A stretch of DNA of 64,000 bases, taken from contig CCMO02000001.1 in NCBI GenBank assembly GCA_000751295.2, forward strand, positions 1,041,501 to 1,105,500. The letters are read 5' to 3'. Below the pieces are notes generated by a model. That model ran no database searches. It was not told where the DNA came from and was given only the letters and a program-made list of their open reading frames with translations. Both the position numbers and the translations under genes were made by a program. This stretch comes from a bacterium YEK0313 (GTDB taxonomy: Bacteria > Pseudomonadota > Alphaproteobacteria > Rhizobiales > Phreatobacteraceae). This document shows positions 1-8,726 of this stretch, piece by piece (within the stretch, counting starts at the first letter, position 1; the number at the start of each line of letters is the position of its first letter).

Positions 1-1
1 C

Positions 2-1114
2 CCCGGCATCGACATCTATTCGATGCGCCAGCCGCTCGGCGTGGTCGCCGGCATCACTCCGTTCAACTTCCCGGCCATGATCCCGCTGTGGAAGGCCGGC
101 CCGGCGATCGCCGCCGGCAACGCCTTCGTGCTGAAGCCCTCCGAGCGCGATCCCGGCGTGCCGCTGATGCTGGCCGAGTTGTTCCTCGAGGCCGGCCTGC
201 CGCCGGGCATCTTCAACGTCGTCAACGGCGACAAGGAAGCGGTCGACGCCGTGCTCGACGATCCCGACATCAAGGCGGTCGGCTTTGTCGGTTCCACCTC
301 GATCGCCGAATATGTCTATTCGCGCGGCTGCGCCAGCGGCAAGCGCGTGCAGTGCTTCGGCGGCGCCAAGAACCACATGATCATCATGCCCGACGCCGAT
401 CTCGACCAGGCGGCGGACGCCCTGATCGGAGCCGGCTACGGTTCCGCCGGCGAGCGCTGCATGGCGATCTCGGTGGCCGTACCGGTCGGCGAGGACACCG
501 CCAACCGGCTGATGGAGCGGCTGGTGCCGCGCGTCGAAAGCCTGAAGATCGGCCCCTCGACCTCGGCCGATGCCGATTTCGGCCCGCTCGTCACGGCCCA
601 GGCCCTGGAGCGCGTGAAGGGCTACGTCGATATCGGCGTCAAGGAAGGCGCGAAGCTCGTCGTCGACGGCCGCGGCTTCAAGATGCAGGGCTACGAGAAC
701 GGCTTCTACATGGGTGGCTGCCTGTTCGACAACGTCACCAAGGACATGCGGATCTATCGCGAGGAGATCTTCGGCCCGGTCCTCTCGGTGGTGCGCGCCA
801 AGACCTACGGCGAAGCCCTGTCGCTCGCCAACGACCATGAATACGGCAACGGCGTCGCCATCTATACCCGCGACGGCGATGCCGCCCGCGATTTCGCCGC
901 CAAGGTCGAAGTCGGCATGGTCGGCGTCAACGTGCCGATCCCGGTGCCGCTGGCCTATTACACCTTCGGCGGCTGGAAGCGCTCGGCCTTCGGCGACCTC
1001 AACCAGCACGGTCCGGACGCGTTCCGCTTCTATACCAAGACCAAGACGGTCACCTCACGCTGGCCCTCGGGCATCAAGGACGGGGCGAGCTTCGTCATCC
1101 CGACCATGGGCTGA
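2..1114 (+). CDS. mmsA: Methylmalonate-semialdehyde dehydrogenase (CoA-acylating), 5'-truncated by the window edge
   Basis: The reading frame is open from the first complete codon, so only the last 370 residues are present; about 130 N-terminal residues of a family that is normally near 500 are missing. The visible start is typical aldehyde-dehydrogenase sequence (PLGVVAGITPFNFPAMIP), and the catalytic cysteine lies in GSAGERCMAIS at about residue 153 of the fragment. The CMAIS context and the late EEIFGPVLSVV motif are those of the CoA-acylating MMSDH subgroup. The enzyme oxidatively decarboxylates methylmalonate or malonate semialdehyde to propionyl- or acetyl-CoA in valine, thymine or inositol breakdown. 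The gene ends at a strong terminator, so it is probably the last of its operon. The subgroup assignment is confident; the physiological substrate is not visible here. Confidence 0.93.
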   Translation, partial: PGIDIYSMRQPLGVVAGITPFNFPAMIPLWKAGPAIAAGNAFVLKPSERDPGVPLMLAELFLEAGLPPGIFNVVNGDKEAVDAVLDDPDIKAVGFVGSTSIAEYVYSRGCASGKRVQCFGGAKNHMIIMPDADLDQAADALIGAGYGSAGERCMAISVAVPVGEDTANRLMERLVPRVESLKIGPSTSADADFGPLVTAQALERVKGYVDIGVKEGAKLVVDGRGFKMQGYENGFYMGGCLFDNVTKDMRIYREEIFGPVLSVVRAKTYGEALSLANDHEYGNGVAIYTRDGDAARDFAAKVEVGMVGVNVPIPVPLAYYTFGGWKRSAFGDLNQHGPDAFRFYTKTKTVTSRWPSGIKDGASFVIPTMG

Positions 1115-1140
1115 CCGCCCGCTCACGCGGATCGAAACGG

Positions 1141-1172
1141 AGGGCCGCCGCGGCAAAGCGGCGGCCCTTTTT
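1141..1172 (+). terminator. Rho-independent terminator after mmsA
   Basis: A perfect 11-bp stem (AGGGCCGCCGC at 1141-1151 pairing with 1158-1168) closes a six-base loop and runs directly into a T-rich tract. It lies 27 bases after the mmsA stop and faces the convergent receptor gene that ends at 1194. Confidence 0.9.
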
Positions 1173-1193
1173 CGTTGCGCCATGCCGGACGCG

Positions 1194-2186
1194 CTATTTC
1201 AGGCCGGCGAGGCGGATCGTATTCGCCGCATTGTCGGTTTCGCGAGCCAGGAAGGCCCCGAATTCGGGGGCCGACATGTCGCCGAGCGTCACGCCATGCG
1301 GCTCCAGCCGCGCGCGCACCTCGGCATCGGCCAGCGCGGCGAGCACCGCGGCGTTCCACTTGGTCACGATCGGGCCGGGCGTGCCGGCACGCATCACCAG
1401 GCCGAACCAGGACTTCGAGGTAAAACCGGCTATGCCGGCCTCCGCGACCGTCGGCACGTCCGGGAGCGAGGCGAGCCGTGTCTCGTTGGCGACGGCGATG
1501 GCGCGCAGCGTGCCGGCGGTGATCTGCTCGCGCACGTTCTGCAGGTCGCCGAGCATCATCGGCACATGACCACCGATCAGGTCCTTCATCGCCGGCGCGC
1601 TGCCATTATAGGGAACATGCACGATCTCGAGGCCAAGGCGGCGCTTCAGCACCTCGAAGCCGAGATGGTTCGACGCGCCACGGCCGAACGAGGCAAAGCC
1701 CGCCGTCGCCGCATGGGCCTTGGCCCAGGCCGTCAGCTCGCTGAGCGTGCGGGCGGGCACGGCCGGATTGACCACCAGAACATGCGGGCTCGAGGCCATC
1801 AGCGCGACCGCGGTGAAGTCCCGGCCGCTGTCATAGGGCGCGCGCTCGGCCAGCAGCGGCGAGACCAGAAAGCTGTTGGAGACGGCGAGCACCGAATAGC
1901 CGTCGGCGGGAGCCGTACCGACGGCCTGCGCGCCGATCATCGTGCCACCGCCGGGCTTGTTCTCGATGACGACGGCCGCGCCCCAGCCTTTGGCGACATA
2001 TTCGGCGACGATCCGGGTGATCGCGTCGGTGCCGCCGCCGGCGGCGAAGGGCACCACCACCCGGATCGGCCGGCTGCCGGGATAGTCCTCGGCGGCGGCC
2101 GGCCCCGCGGCTGGGAGCGCCAGCAGGCCGACGACCACCGATCTGCGGGTCACACCCTCTGCGCAAGTCCAGGACTGCTTGGTCAT
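1194..2186 (-). CDS. Tripartite tricarboxylate transporter substrate-binding protein (Bug/TctC family)
   Basis: The 330-residue product has an N-terminal export signal with a twin arginine (TRRSVVVGLLALP) followed by the hallmark Bug-family segment near residues 40-55 (RPIRVVVPFAAGGGTDA) and later ENKPGGGTMIGAQ. Bug proteins are periplasmic receptors for carboxylates and other small acids and normally deliver to a TctA/TctB membrane pair. No tctA or tctB lies beside this gene, so it is an orphan receptor; such orphans are very common in this family and the ligand cannot be inferred. The start is the ATG at 2186, which keeps the complete signal sequence. Confidence 0.9.
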   Translation of the reverse strand: MTKQSWTCAEGVTRRSVVVGLLALPAAGPAAAEDYPGSRPIRVVVPFAAGGGTDAITRIVAEYVAKGWGAAVVIENKPGGGTMIGAQAVGTAPADGYSVLAVSNSFLVSPLLAERAPYDSGRDFTAVALMASSPHVLVVNPAVPARTLSELTAWAKAHAATAGFASFGRGASNHLGFEVLKRRLGLEIVHVPYNGSAPAMKDLIGGHVPMMLGDLQNVREQITAGTLRAIAVANETRLASLPDVPTVAEAGIAGFTSKSWFGLVMRAGTPGPIVTKWNAAVLAALADAEVRARLEPHGVTLGDMSAPEFGAFLARETDNAANTIRLAGLK

Positions 2187-2325
2187 GAATGGCCTCCCCC
2201 AACCGCCCGCCGCTTGCGGGACTTGGGCCGAGGCTATCAGCCTGCGCTCCCGCCGCCAGCCGCCGGCGGCGATCGCAGCCCCGCCGCGATCGCATCACCG
2301 GAAATGTGCGGCAGGCCCGCAGTGC

Positions 2326-4356
2326 CTATCGGCCGAGCAGACGCGCCCACCAGGGCCTCGCCGGTCTTTGCGGCGACACGTCCTGCGGCGCGACGGCCTC
2401 CAGGAAGCCGGCATTGAGCCCGCGCTCCTGTGCCGTCCGCATCGGCACCGGCCGGCCCTCGGCGGCGAGGACTGCCAGCACCTGCCGGCCATAGGAGGTC
2501 GTTTCAAGGCTCGGCTGCAGGGCATGGTAGAGGTCCGTCCCGGAGCCCCGGTCGAGGCCCGGCGTGACGACGAACCGGTCGATTTCCGCGACAATCAGAC
2601 CGGCGAAGTCGGCCGGACCGATCATCGCCTCGGCCGCCTGCATGAGCCCATATTCGTCGAGCAGGCCGCCTGCGATCGCCTCCCGCCCGTCCCTGTGCCG
2701 GATCAGTGCGAAAAAGATGCCGAAGGCGATCATGGCGCGGTCGCGCCAGCCGGCCGCGGCAATGTAGTCGCGCATGATCACATCGGTCGAATGGGTCTCG
2801 TGCTCGCCGTCGCGCCGGGCGAGGTAGTCCCGGAACAGGTCGTGAGCGTCGGGATCGAGGGCGAGCAGCGCCGCCATGGCCGGACCAAGGGCGCCCGTGC
2901 CGTCCGGCCCCCAGATCTGCCTGAAGAGGTTCTTCGCTTCGACCGCCGCCGGCTGCGCCTTCAGATAGGCGGCCATCAGCGCCCGCAGGCTTTCGGCCAT
3001 GTCGATGCGCGCCTTCGTCGCGCGTGCGAAGAAGGCTCGCTCCGTCACATTTTTCCCGGCGACTTCGAACACGATCTCCAGCATGTCCTCCTGCAGGAGA
3101 TCGGCAAGCCGCTCGCCAATGTCGCCGGCAAGGGCGCGCAAGGCCTCGTCGATGGCGGCCTTGGCGAAGCTGGCCACGGGCACGACATGGGGCCGGGCTG
3201 AGGCCGCGAGGAACCGCTTCACCGCAGCCTCCGGCGGATAGGGCTCGACATCGCTGCGGAATCCGTCCTCCGCTTCGGCGATCAGCCGGAAGGGTTCGGC
3301 AAGGCCGCACCAGTCCCGCCTGATATGGACGGCATGGCCATCGACCCGCACCTCGACCAGTTGCGGATCCGCGACATCGGCGATCTCCTGCGGAAAGGGA
3401 TAGGCCTGGTCGCGAAACCGCGCGAAGCCGAAGACGGGCGACTGGCCGCCATCGCGGCCAATGCGCTGGAAATCGACCTGCCGGGAATTGCCGGCGAATT
3501 TGACCCAGAAGCCGGTTTCGTCCGGCTCCCAGGTCACATCGACGGCAAAATCCGGCGGCAGTCCGGCGCGTGTCTCGACCAGCCGGACAAGGCGCGGCGG
3601 CGCCGTCGTCCAGAGTTCCAGCGTTCCCCTGTGCCGGTGGCTGGCCTCGAAAAAGGCCTGCCGGCCGGGACCGGCGGCATCGAGGTCGCTAACGGCGAAG
3701 GGGCGGCCGATATGAGGCGCCAGCGCGAAGGCGCCGCTGGCGCCGAGCCATTGCCAGGGCATGGCGCCGTCGGGAATGGGCGTGATCTCCACGGCCCCGT
3801 CAGTGCAATCGACACGGAACAGGGCGTGGCCGGCTCCGGTCTGGCCGACGAAGGCCAGCCGGCCGGCGGCATCCTCAAAGAGCCGGCCTCGGATCTGCAG
3901 ATCGATCAGCCCGTCCGCCCCGCTTGCGGCGTCGGCCGCGCCGCGCCAGACCAGGCGGGCGGGAGCCCCGTCCGCCGGCAACCGGATCGCATCGCCTTCG
4001 GCGACCGTGCCGAGATCGGCTGCGCCGACGATGTGAAGGCTCTGGGGGTAGTCGAGATCGGAAAGATAGCGCTTCGCGCCGTGGACCGCGACGACCGGGG
4101 TGCGACCGGCCACCAGAATGTTGTCGCCGCCGCTGAGCCGGACCGGCCGCCGGGCGATGTCGCGCCCGGAGCGGATGTCGACAAGGGCGAGATCGCCTCT
4201 GTCGGAGAGGCAAACGACACGGTCGCGGCCCACCGCGGCCGCCCGCGCGACCTTGTGCCCGGCGAAGGGCAGCAGCATGTGCCATCGCCCGGCATCCTCG
4301 ACCGCCACCACCACATCGGAACGGCGGTCGGTACCCGTCACGTGAACATGCGGCAT
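2326..4356 (-). CDS. Protein of unknown function, 676 residues, possible N-terminal beta-propeller
   Basis: I do not recognise this protein. The frame stays open to 4803, but that extension runs into the 5' end of the divergent M81 peptidase gene and has no protein-like character. The ATG at 4356 (MPHVHVTGTDRRSD) is therefore preferred, giving a divergent arrangement with 256 bases between the genes. The first 330 or so residues are rich in short beta-strand-like hydrophobic patches separated by Gly-Asp turns (DLALVDIRSGRDI), compatible with a propeller of quinoprotein type. The remainder looks alpha-helical and charged, with an Arg/Trp-rich end (RPWWARLLGR). No signal peptide, membrane span or catalytic motif is visible. 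The codon composition fits a genuine gene of this genome. Confidence 0.7.
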   Translation of the reverse strand: MPHVHVTGTDRRSDVVVAVEDAGRWHMLLPFAGHKVARAAAVGRDRVVCLSDRGDLALVDIRSGRDIARRPVRLSGGDNILVAGRTPVVAVHGAKRYLSDLDYPQSLHIVGAADLGTVAEGDAIRLPADGAPARLVWRGAADAASGADGLIDLQIRGRLFEDAAGRLAFVGQTGAGHALFRVDCTDGAVEITPIPDGAMPWQWLGASGAFALAPHIGRPFAVSDLDAAGPGRQAFFEASHRHRGTLELWTTAPPRLVRLVETRAGLPPDFAVDVTWEPDETGFWVKFAGNSRQVDFQRIGRDGGQSPVFGFARFRDQAYPFPQEIADVADPQLVEVRVDGHAVHIRRDWCGLAEPFRLIAEAEDGFRSDVEPYPPEAAVKRFLAASARPHVVPVASFAKAAIDEALRALAGDIGERLADLLQEDMLEIVFEVAGKNVTERAFFARATKARIDMAESLRALMAAYLKAQPAAVEAKNLFRQIWGPDGTGALGPAMAALLALDPDAHDLFRDYLARRDGEHETHSTDVIMRDYIAAAGWRDRAMIAFGIFFALIRHRDGREAIAGGLLDEYGLMQAAEAMIGPADFAGLIVAEIDRFVVTPGLDRGSGTDLYHALQPSLETTSYGRQVLAVLAAEGRPVPMRTAQERGLNAGFLEAVAPQDVSPQRPARPWWARLLGR

Positions 4357-4612
4357 GGACTGTCCATCGGTTCGGCCGGCCCGGCGCGCCGCGACGTTTC
4401 GAAGCGGCCGCGCCAGTCTATCGGCAGATCGGCATCGCTCAAACGGACCGGCAGGACCATTGCGGGCCTTTGCCCGGCCTTGCTGCGCATGGCCAGGCCG
4501 GCGGCACCCGCCCCACAGCGATCGCATCGCAGGCAAGCCGCCGCCGGGGATGACGCATGGGCGGCGATCGGTCACCAATAGGACGCCACGAACCTTCAAG
4601 GATGTTCCGGAC

Positions 4613-6100
4613 ATGCGCATCGCCTGCGGCGGCTTTCTGCACGAGACCAACACCTTCGTCCCGGAACCGACCGGCTGGGCGAGCTTCAACCAGGACGGCG
4701 CCTGGCCCGGCTTCACGCGCGGCGACAGCATTCCGGCCAAATTCGCCCCCTTCAACGTCGCCATTACCGGCTTCATGGACGTGGCGATCGCCAGCGGCCA
4801 CACGATCGTGCCGCTCTCCTGGTCCTTCGCCCAGCCGTCCGGACGCGTCGCCGACAGCGTCTTCGAACGCGCCGCCTCCTATCTGCTCGCCGACATTGCC
4901 GACAGCGCGCCAGATGCGGTGTTCCTGGAACTGCACGGCGCCATGACCACCGAGACGATCGAGGATGCCGAAGGCGAGCTGCTGCACCGCGTGCGCCGTC
5001 TCGTCGGCCCCGACATGCCGGTGGTCGCCTCCCTCGACCTGCATGCCAACGTCACCCGGCGCATGGTCGACAATGCCAGCTTCATGTCGGCCTATCGCAC
5101 CTATCCGCATATCGACTGGCTGCAGACCGGCCAGCGCGTCGCCCGCTGGCTCGACGCCGTCAGGTCGTGGGGGCCGCGGCCGGCCCGCGCCTTCCGCCAG
5201 TTGCCCTTCCTCATCCCGATCGCCTCCGGCTGCTCGATGATCGAGCCGATGAAAGGGCTCTATGCGCTGCTCGAGGAGATCGAGGCGGAAACCGGCGTGC
5301 ACCTGTCGCTCTGCCCGGGCTTCCCCTCGGCCGACATCTTCGACATGGGCGCGACCGTCATGGGCTATGGCGGCGACCAGCCGGCCGTGGACGCCGCGGT
5401 CGACCGGCTGACCAAGGCCGTGCTGCGCGCGGAAGCCGCCTTCCTCGAACATCTCGCCAAGCCCCAGGACGAGGCGCTCGACATCGCCTTCAGGCGCGCC
5501 CGCACGGCCTCGCGGCCGGTCATCATCGCCGACACTCAGGACAATCCCGGCGCCGGCGGTGCCTCGGCGACCACCGGCTTCCTGAAGGCGCTGGTCGCCC
5601 GCAAGGCGGAGAACACGCTGGCCGCGCTGTTCCACGAGCCGGCCATCGCGCTCGCCGCGCGCGAAGCCGGCGTCGGCGGCCATGTCACCGTCACCTTCGG
5701 GGCGAACGGCACGGGACCGGGCGAGGAGCCGTTCGAGGTCAAGGCCGAAGTGAAGGCCGTTTCCGACGGCCGCTTCACCGGCACCGGCCCGATGGTCGGC
5801 GGCCAGCCGATCCAGATGGGTCCCTCGGCCTGGCTCCGGATCGGCGGCATCGACGTCGTCGTCTGCTCGGTGCGCCAGCAGCCGCACTGCATCGCGGTCG
5901 CGACCCATCTCGGCATCGACATTACCGGCTACAAGGTGGTCGTGCTGAAGAGCTCGGTGCATTTCCGCGGCGACTGGCAGCCCTATGCCGACAGCGTCGT
6001 GGTCGGCGCCTCGCCCGGCGCGGCGCTCGATGATACCGGCATCATTCCCTACCAGCACCTGCGCCCCGACGTGCGGCGCCGGCCGATGGCCAACGCCTGA
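4613..6100 (+). CDS. M81 family metallopeptidase (MlrC-like)
   Basis: The 495-residue protein begins MRIACGGFLHETNTF, whose HETN box near residue 10 is the N-terminal signature of the MlrC/DUF1485 family. The DLHANV box near residue 141 and HGAMTTE near residue 107 carry the other predicted metal ligands. MlrC is the zinc peptidase that finishes microcystin and nodularin degradation in sphingomonads. Most homologues lie in catabolic clusters beside transporters and act on unknown small peptides or amides. The nearby orphan Bug receptor and the amine oxidase at 7.4 kb fit such a setting. The start at 4613 gives the canonical N terminus; upstream in-frame codons to 4355 overlap the divergent gene and were rejected. 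Confidence 0.9.
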   Translation: MRIACGGFLHETNTFVPEPTGWASFNQDGAWPGFTRGDSIPAKFAPFNVAITGFMDVAIASGHTIVPLSWSFAQPSGRVADSVFERAASYLLADIADSAPDAVFLELHGAMTTETIEDAEGELLHRVRRLVGPDMPVVASLDLHANVTRRMVDNASFMSAYRTYPHIDWLQTGQRVARWLDAVRSWGPRPARAFRQLPFLIPIASGCSMIEPMKGLYALLEEIEAETGVHLSLCPGFPSADIFDMGATVMGYGGDQPAVDAAVDRLTKAVLRAEAAFLEHLAKPQDEALDIAFRRARTASRPVIIADTQDNPGAGGASATTGFLKALVARKAENTLAALFHEPAIALAAREAGVGGHVTVTFGANGTGPGEEPFEVKAEVKAVSDGRFTGTGPMVGGQPIQMGPSAWLRIGGIDVVVCSVRQQPHCIAVATHLGIDITGYKVVVLKSSVHFRGDWQPYADSVVVGASPGAALDDTGIIPYQHLRPDVRRRPMANA

Positions 6101-6408
6101 GCCGGATTGGCGCGAGAACGCTTCGCCCGGCAGGGTCCGGGCGAAGCAGAGGTCTTCGGTGAGGCAAAAATCGAAAATGGGCGCTTTGCGCCAAGGTTAG
6201 CGGTGGTTCGAGGCTCGCTGCGCTCGCACCTCACCATGAGGAGTTCTGGGCACGGCACCAAGCATGCGCATGAAGCGACGCGTTTGACGAGCATCCGGCA
6301 CTGTCACTGCTGCAATACTCTACGATCCTCATGGTGAGATGCGAGCCGAAGGCGAGCCTCGAACCACGGCTAACCTTTATGCAGCGCGACCATATTGGCT
6401 CGCGACAA
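6101..6408. other. Gene-free stretch of 308 bases between convergent genes
   Basis: This gap separates the convergent M81 and ketopantoate-reductase-like genes. It contains no open frame with protein-like character. About 185 of its bases are taken up by the inverted-repeat element described separately; the bases before it (6101-6192) look unstructured. Confidence 0.7.
6193..6377. repeat. Long imperfect inverted repeat (REP/MITE-like intergenic element)
   Basis: The left arm (6193-6242) and right arm (6326-6377) are reverse complements over about 50 bases, with a two-base indel near the middle and a few mismatches. They are separated by 83 bases. The outer ends are AAGGTTAGC / GCTAACCTT and the inner ends TCACCATGAGGA / TCCTCATGGTGA. 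Similar GAGGTTCGAGGC-type repeats are dispersed between genes in many Hyphomicrobiales genomes. It has no coding capacity, and its position between two converging stops is typical for such elements. Whether it is mobile or acts as a bidirectional terminator is not visible. Confidence 0.8.
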
Positions 6409-7395
6409 TCACCCATCGCGCCGGCTGCGGATCGCCGCATCGAGCCCGCGCATCAGCGGCAGGATGACGTCGATGGTCGGCGTCGCGACGCCGGCCTCGC
6501 GGGCGAAGGCCTGCACCTGGCCGACAATGGCCTCGACTTCCATCGGCCGGCCGGCTTCGACGTCCTGCAGCATGGAGGAGCGCCCGCCCGTGCGGCCGGG
6601 CGCCGGATTGGCGATGGCGTCGATGTCGGTTTCCTCGCCGAGATCCCAGCCGAGCGCGCGGGCGACCTCCACCGTTTCGGCGATCATGCCGCGGCTGACC
6701 TCGCCGATACCGGGCGCCGTCCCCCAATCCGACGTCGGAATGCGGGTCAGCGCCGACAGCGGATTGCCGCCGACATTGCGGAACAATTTCTCCCACATGT
6801 CGCGCCGGATGTCCTCGGAGACCGGCGCGTTGAGGCCGGCGGCCTCCAACAGTTCGGAGGCGGCTTCGCCGCGCGGCGAGCGGTCGCCGGTCGGATCGCC
6901 GATGATCCACTTGTTGGAGGCGAAATGGGTGACGACGCCGGGTTCCTTCAGCGCATTCGATGAATAGACCACGCCGCCGAGCACGCATTCCGGGCCGAGC
7001 TCGCGCCAGAGCAGACCTTCGGGATCGAGCAGCGGCAGCGAGCCGCCGTCGTCGATGCCGTAGCGCCACCACCAGGGAATGCCATTGGTGAAGAACAGGG
7101 CGGCCGCACTCGGCGCGAGCAGCGCCTTCAGCGGCCTGGCGATGCCGGGCAGGGCCGGCGCCTTCAGCGTCAGCACGACGAGATCCTGCGGCGGCAGTTC
7201 GGCCGGATCGTCGGTCGCCGCGGCCGGCTTGCCGCCGATCACCTCGCCGCCGGTCTCCAGGAACAGGCCCTTGTCCCTGATGGCGGCGAGATGGGCGCCC
7301 CGCGCCACCACCGAGACTTCGGCATCACCCTTGGCGATCAGTCGAGCGGCAAGATGGCCGCCGACCGCTCCGGCGCCATAGATGCAGACTTTCAT
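6409..7395 (-). CDS. Ketopantoate reductase family protein (2-dehydropantoate 2-reductase-like)
   Basis: The 328-residue protein opens with the NADP-binding Rossmann motif GAGAVGG at residues 7-13. It also has the family's catalytic-lysine segment WEKLFRNVGGNPLSAL near residue 200, and the usual two-domain length of just over 300. True PanE makes pantoate for CoA synthesis, but genomes of this group carry several divergent paralogues in catabolic clusters. Here the gene follows the M81 peptidase convergently and lies 35 bases downstream of the FAD oxidoreductase gene on the same strand, with which it is probably co-transcribed. I therefore do not assign panE. A reductase acting on another 2-oxo acid, perhaps one released by the oxidase, is an inference. 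Confidence 0.88.
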   Translation of the reverse strand: MKVCIYGAGAVGGHLAARLIAKGDAEVSVVARGAHLAAIRDKGLFLETGGEVIGGKPAAATDDPAELPPQDLVVLTLKAPALPGIARPLKALLAPSAAALFFTNGIPWWWRYGIDDGGSLPLLDPEGLLWRELGPECVLGGVVYSSNALKEPGVVTHFASNKWIIGDPTGDRSPRGEAASELLEAAGLNAPVSEDIRRDMWEKLFRNVGGNPLSALTRIPTSDWGTAPGIGEVSRGMIAETVEVARALGWDLGEETDIDAIANPAPGRTGGRSSMLQDVEAGRPMEVEAIVGQVQAFAREAGVATPTIDVILPLMRGLDAAIRSRRDG

Positions 7396-7430
7396 GTGAA
7401 GGATCTCCTGCCGGTCCGGCGTGCGGACGG

Positions 7431-8627
7431 TCAGATAACGTTCAACTCGAGGACGGGTTCGCCGCGGACAATACGATCGTAGCCGAAGACGGAAAGATCG
7501 AGCGTGCGATAGCCGCCATGCACGATCTGCTCGGCGACGGCGCGGCCAGCCGCCGGCGCCTGCTGCAGGCCATGGCCGGAAAAGCCGTTGATGAACTGCA
7601 GATTGGCGACCTCGGGATGCGGCCCGAGCACGGCATTGTGGTCGAGCGTGTTGAAATCGTAATGCCCCGCCCAGGCGCGGATCAGCCGCAGTTCCTCGAG
7701 CGCCGGCACGCGCGTCGCCCAGGCCGGCCAGACATGAGCCTCGAACTCGTCGTGGTTCGGCTCGAAATCACCGTAGGCCGCCGGATCGGGATCGGCTTCG
7801 CCCGGGCCCCAGCCGCCAATGATCAGGTCGCGCTCCGGGCGCAGCCAGACCCCCGAAGGGTCGACGATCAGCGGCATGCCGGAGAAGCTCGCCGGGCATT
7901 TGGCGACGAAGACCGTGCGCTTGCGCGGCTCGACCGGTAGGTCGATATCGGCCGTCGCCGCGAGCCGCCCGGCCCAGGCCCCGGCCGCCAGAACCAGCGT
8001 GCTGCAGGTGACGGTGGTGCCGTCGTCGAGCACCGCCCCGGTGATCCGGTCGCCGCTGCGCGTGAGGCGCTGCACCTCCGCCTTCTGGTAGTGGGCGCCG
8101 GCCGCGCGCGCCGCCTTGCGGAACAGGTCGAGCAGCATGGCGGCGTCGAACCAGCCCTCGCCGGTGCGGCCGAAGGCGCCGGCGGCAAGCTCCTCGGTGC
8201 TGAGCCAGGGAAAGCGCTGCTTCAGCTCGTCGGGCGACAGGAGCAGGATGTCGGCGCCTTCCGCGTGCTGGGTCTGCCAGTTCGCTTCCAGCACGCCCCG
8301 GCCGGTCTCGCTCGCCAGGATCAGATAGCCGCCCTCGTGGAAACCGATATCGGCATCGGCGCCGAAACGTTGGCCGAGCGAACGGATCACCTCGATACCG
8401 AACCGGCTCATCCGGATGTTCTCGGGCGTCGAGAACTGCTGGCGGATCGAGGCCGCCGACAGCGTCGTCGAGGACTGCGCATAGGTCGGATCACGCTCGA
8501 TGACCCGCACCGAGCCGGCGAAACCCAGCTCCTTCTTGAGGAAATAGGCGGCGCAGGACCCCATGATCCCGCCACCCACGATCAGAACATCCGTATCGGT
8601 CACGTTGCGAGCACTTTCGATCGGCAT
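7431..8627 (-). CDS. FAD-dependent oxidoreductase of the D-amino-acid/sarcosine oxidase superfamily
   Basis: The 398-residue product has an N-terminal dinucleotide-binding motif VLIVGGGIMGS at about residues 14-24, followed by ERDPTY, which ends the second strand, and a C-terminal NGFSGHGLQQAPAAG segment that closes the FAD site in DAO-fold enzymes. These oxidise a C-N bond in amino acids, N-methyl amino acids or opines, giving a 2-oxo acid or aldehyde. The ATG at 8627 is used; a far longer open frame upstream covers the divergent lyase gene in antisense and is not coding. It shares the ERDPTY and GFSGHGL segments with the protein at 47112-48275, so the two are paralogues of one subfamily. 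It faces the CitE-like gene across a 99-base promoter region. Confidence 0.88.
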   Translation of the reverse strand: MPIESARNVTDTDVLIVGGGIMGSCAAYFLKKELGFAGSVRVIERDPTYAQSSTTLSAASIRQQFSTPENIRMSRFGIEVIRSLGQRFGADADIGFHEGGYLILASETGRGVLEANWQTQHAEGADILLLSPDELKQRFPWLSTEELAAGAFGRTGEGWFDAAMLLDLFRKAARAAGAHYQKAEVQRLTRSGDRITGAVLDDGTTVTCSTLVLAAGAWAGRLAATADIDLPVEPRKRTVFVAKCPASFSGMPLIVDPSGVWLRPERDLIIGGWGPGEADPDPAAYGDFEPNHDEFEAHVWPAWATRVPALEELRLIRAWAGHYDFNTLDHNAVLGPHPEVANLQFINGFSGHGLQQAPAAGRAVAEQIVHGGYRTLDLSVFGYDRIVRGEPVLELNVI

Positions 8628-8633
8628 GGAACA

Positions 8634-8655
8634 CCATCGCGCGAAAGGACGATGG
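8634..8655. promoter_or_regulatory. Short inverted repeat in the divergent promoter region
   Basis: CCATCG (8634-8639) and CGATGG (8650-8655) form a 6-bp inverted repeat with a 10-base spacer. It lies between the divergently transcribed FAD oxidoreductase (starts 8627) and CoA-ester lyase (starts 8727). The position suits an operator for either gene, but six-base arms can occur by chance in this G+C-rich DNA. Confidence 0.25.
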
Positions 8656-8726
8656 CATGCGCGCCGCAAGGCAGCTAGCCTCTGGCCCACATTGAAGCCG
8701 CATAGCCTCTTTTCGGATCGCTTGCC

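Noticed and set aside
714..2417. Open frame of 567 codons on the plus strand
   Set aside because: It overlaps the end of mmsA in another frame and lies antisense to the Bug receptor; composition is not protein-like.
4357..4803. N-terminal extension of the 676-residue protein
   Set aside because: It would overlap the 5' end of the divergent M81 gene; the residues look like antisense translation.
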